A stretch of 64,000 nucleotides of DNA from NCBI RefSeq assembly GCF_900109195.1, contig NZ_FNZG01000001.1, forward strand, positions 434,001 to 498,000. The letters are read 5' to 3'. A program made the position numbers and the translations under genes. The stretch is from Pseudooceanicola nitratireducens. GTDB lineage: Bacteria; Pseudomonadota; Alphaproteobacteria; Rhodobacterales; Rhodobacteraceae. Under the pieces are notes generated by a model, which was not told the DNA's origin, did not search any database, and saw nothing but the letters and a program-made list of their open reading frames with translations. Every line of letters begins with the position of its first letter. Within the stretch, counting starts at the first letter, position 1. Positions 62,333-64,000 of this stretch are shown here, piece after piece.

Positions 62333-62824
62333 TCAGGAAAACGCCGCCAGCGCGACGTAAAGCGTCAACGCGGTCGACAGCGCCGTGCCCATGGGGAAAT
62401 CCTTGTCCCGCCGCCAGCTTTCCCAATCCGGGGCCAGCCGGCGCAGCGGCGTGCGTTTGATCACCCGGTGCGTCACGAAAGCCGCCAGCATCGTGGCCGC
62501 CAGCAGCATGAACATCAGCCGCAGATCGGCCAGCGCCACGAAGGGCGCGGCGGCCGCCAGGAACTTGGCATCGCCCGCCCCCATGACGCCCATGACCGAC
62601 AGGGCAAAGCCCAGCACCAGGATCGCCACCAGGTGCAACAGCCGCGGCCCGTAGATGTCGAGAGGCAGGACAAAGGGCCCCAGCACGACAAAGACCCCGG
62701 CCAGCAGCAGAACGCTGGCGTTCGGAATGCGCATGCCGCGCAGATCCGTCCAGGAGACGTAAAGCCCGATCAGGGCGACAAAGGGCAGGAACACCCGCGC
62801 CGCATCCGGCGCAAGCCCCAGCAT
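62333..62824 (-). CDS. A24-type prepilin peptidase (CpaA/TadV-like)
   Basis: A 163-residue aspartic membrane protease that cleaves Flp-type prepilins. The two catalytic Asp are in YVSWTDLRGMRIPN and in the GxGD motif GVMGAGDAKFLA. About five hydrophobic helices are seen. The start is the ATG at 62824, or a GTG one codon earlier. It lies 4 bp after the TPR lipoprotein gene, so the two are cotranscribed. Confidence 0.9.
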   Translation of the reverse strand: MLGLAPDAARVFLPFVALIGLYVSWTDLRGMRIPNASVLLLAGVFVVLGPFVLPLDIYGPRLLHLVAILVLGFALSVMGVMGAGDAKFLAAAAPFVALADLRLMFMLLAATMLAAFVTHRVIKRTPLRRLAPDWESWRRDKDFPMGTALSTALTLYVALAAFS

Positions 62825-62828
62825 CACA

Positions 62829-63674
62829 TCAGCTTTCGAGAGCGCGGAGCGAACGCACAGCGTCTTCGAAATGCTGCGGATGGGTGTCGATCGCCTCGCG
62901 CAGCAGCGTCTTGCCGGTCTGCACGTCGCCCTGTTTCACCGCGCTCAGACCAAGCGTGTGCAAAAGCTGCGCCCGTTCGGTCTGTTGCATCGGGATCACC
63001 GGCAGCGTGTAGTTGCGCTGTGCCCCCCGCGCGAGAACCAGGTTGTTCTTGGCGGTGAACAGGTCGGGATCCTGCTGGATCGCCTGGGAAAACAGCTTTT
63101 CGGCCTCGGCGAAATCGCCGCGCGTCAGCTTGGAATAACCCCAGTTGTTCAGCACGCCGCCGGGGCGGGTCGTCAGACCCACGGCGGTTTCATAGAAGCT
63201 GTCGGACTTCTGCCATTCCTTGTTGCTGTCGGCGATCATCGCCTCAAGCCGGTAACGTTTGTAGGTCTCGTGGGTCGGCGGCACGCTGTCCAGCGTTGCA
63301 TCGGCCTTTTCCCACTGGCTGTCGCGGATCAGCGCATCGGCCAGATCAACGCGGTCTTCATCGGTGGCATCGGGGTGCTTGGACACGCGGGTCCAGGCGG
63401 TCACCGCCTCGGTCGGGCGCTTGGCCTTGACCAGGCTTTGCGCCAGGCCGCGCATCACGTCGATCCGGTCGGGATTATCCTCGAGCGTGCGCTGGAAATA
63501 CAGCACGGCCTCGTTCGGGTCACCGACGGTGAGCATGATGTCGTTGAGATTGCTTTCGTCCACCACGTTCACATCGCGGAAAGCGCGATTGACTTCGGTG
63601 TTCTTGGATCCGGTACAGGCGGACAGGGCCAGCGCCCCCGCCAGACAGGAGATCAGAAATCCAGAGTGGCGCAT
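62829..63674 (-). CDS. TPR lipoprotein, TadD-like
   Basis: A 281-residue outer-membrane lipoprotein with lipobox LALSACTGS (lipidated Cys at residue 20) and several tetratricopeptide repeats (GDPNEAVLYFQRTLEDNPDR, AKRPTEAVTAWTRVSKHPDA, GDFAEAEKLFSQAIQQDPDL, GDVQTGKTLLREAIDTHPQH). TadD proteins assist assembly of the Tad secretin channel. It is between a second TPR gene and the prepilin peptidase on the same strand. Confidence 0.9.
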   Translation of the reverse strand: MRHSGFLISCLAGALALSACTGSKNTEVNRAFRDVNVVDESNLNDIMLTVGDPNEAVLYFQRTLEDNPDRIDVMRGLAQSLVKAKRPTEAVTAWTRVSKHPDATDEDRVDLADALIRDSQWEKADATLDSVPPTHETYKRYRLEAMIADSNKEWQKSDSFYETAVGLTTRPGGVLNNWGYSKLTRGDFAEAEKLFSQAIQQDPDLFTAKNNLVLARGAQRNYTLPVIPMQQTERAQLLHTLGLSAVKQGDVQTGKTLLREAIDTHPQHFEDAVRSLRALES

Positions 63675-63705
63675 GTGCCTGCGTCCTTTACTGCCGTCGC
63701 CCCAA

Positions 63706-64000
63706 TCAAGGTTCCATTTGGCGCAGCCGGTACAGGCTTTGGCCCGATCGAACCAGGTCGAGTTCTTTTTCTATCTCCGGATCATAGACTGTTTCGCTTT
63801 GCATTGCGAGTGCCAAGCGCAGATTGTCCCGGATTTCGTCATTTTCCCCATTGGATAGGGCAAATGCGCGACGCAGTATTTCGATGGCCTCGGGCAATTT
63901 CCCGGTGTCGAGAAGCACCATTCCGAGGTTGTTCCAGGTTTCGGGCGCGGCATTGTCGAATTCAATCGCCTTGCGCAATTGCTTTTCCGCCTGGCCCAAT
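63706..64000 (-). CDS. TPR protein, partial (5' end beyond window)
   Basis: The last ~97 residues of a tetratricopeptide protein that runs off the right edge. Repeats read MGQAEKQLRKAIEFDNAAPE, TWNNLGMVLLDTGKLPEAIE and ILRRAFALSNGENDEIRDNL. It ends 31 bp before the TadD-like lipoprotein and is probably a second TadD-type member of the same operon. The N-terminus and any export signal are outside the window. Confidence 0.85.
   Translation of the reverse strand, partial: LGQAEKQLRKAIEFDNAAPETWNNLGMVLLDTGKLPEAIEILRRAFALSNGENDEIRDNLRLALAMQSETVYDPEIEKELDLVRSGQSLYRLRQMEP

Overview
The window looks like chromosomal DNA of a GC-rich alphaproteobacterium of the Rhodobacteraceae (Roseobacter/Rhodobacter) type. 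The signs are the gene order ybgC-tolQRAB-pal-cpoB-tilS-ftsH, an LdtR-type MarR regulator, two proteins with C-terminal VPLPA-CTERM sorting signals, a DUF1127 protein, a NrsF-type anti-sigma factor and frequent GTG/TTG starts. I found no tRNA, rRNA, CRISPR array, transposase or prophage.

Left part (1-16.5 kb). An aspartate aminotransferase-like gene runs off the left edge. It is followed by an XRE regulator with sdhE, then ldtR, then a gene-poor stretch holding a ~60-bp degenerate tandem repeat. Next come two overlapping DUF1194 (VWA-like) genes, gloA, the thyA-folA pair, and an AT-rich orphan gene with a HEPN-like R-x4-H motif, which is the best candidate here for acquired DNA. After a VPLPA-CTERM GDSL hydrolase and several small genes lies the most interesting locus, 10.9-15.0 kb: a bufferin-type RiPP operon. 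It contains a DUF2282 precursor with four Cys, a DUF692/MNIO enzyme, a DUF2063 partner and a DoxX protein. It is transcribed divergently from an ECF sigma factor (SigF type) and its NrsF (DUF1109) anti-sigma factor. The intergenic region carries two outward-facing promoters with the same architecture, GTAAC[A/G]-N16-CGAA, so the sigma factor probably drives both itself and the peptide operon. By analogy with Caulobacter this would be a copper/metal stress response.

Middle part (16.5-37 kb). thrS, an MFS permease, two alpha/beta hydrolases, the xerC-DUF484 pair, a small transaldolase, and priA. A YeeE/YedE sulfur-compound transporter is divergent from MFS and MATE transporters. Then a second VPLPA-CTERM protein, prmA, a DUF1127 protein and ruvCAB, which has a candidate alphaproteobacterial LexA box.

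Right part (37-64 kb). The Tol-Pal cell-envelope operon with tilS and ftsH; a phosphatase, a Tam-like methyltransferase and a MOSC protein; an unannotated 26-residue membrane peptide gene with its own promoter and terminator; and the one-carbon genes fhs and folD. Then a PaaI-type thioesterase and the ligase-associated DNA-repair proteins PdeM and Lhr-type helicase, without their usual ligase and exonuclease. A MarR/EmrB-type efflux pair has a clear palindromic operator. The end holds a Tad/Flp-pilus-like group (AAA ATPase, CpaA-type prepilin peptidase, two TPR proteins) with a membrane glycosyltransferase-like gene between them.
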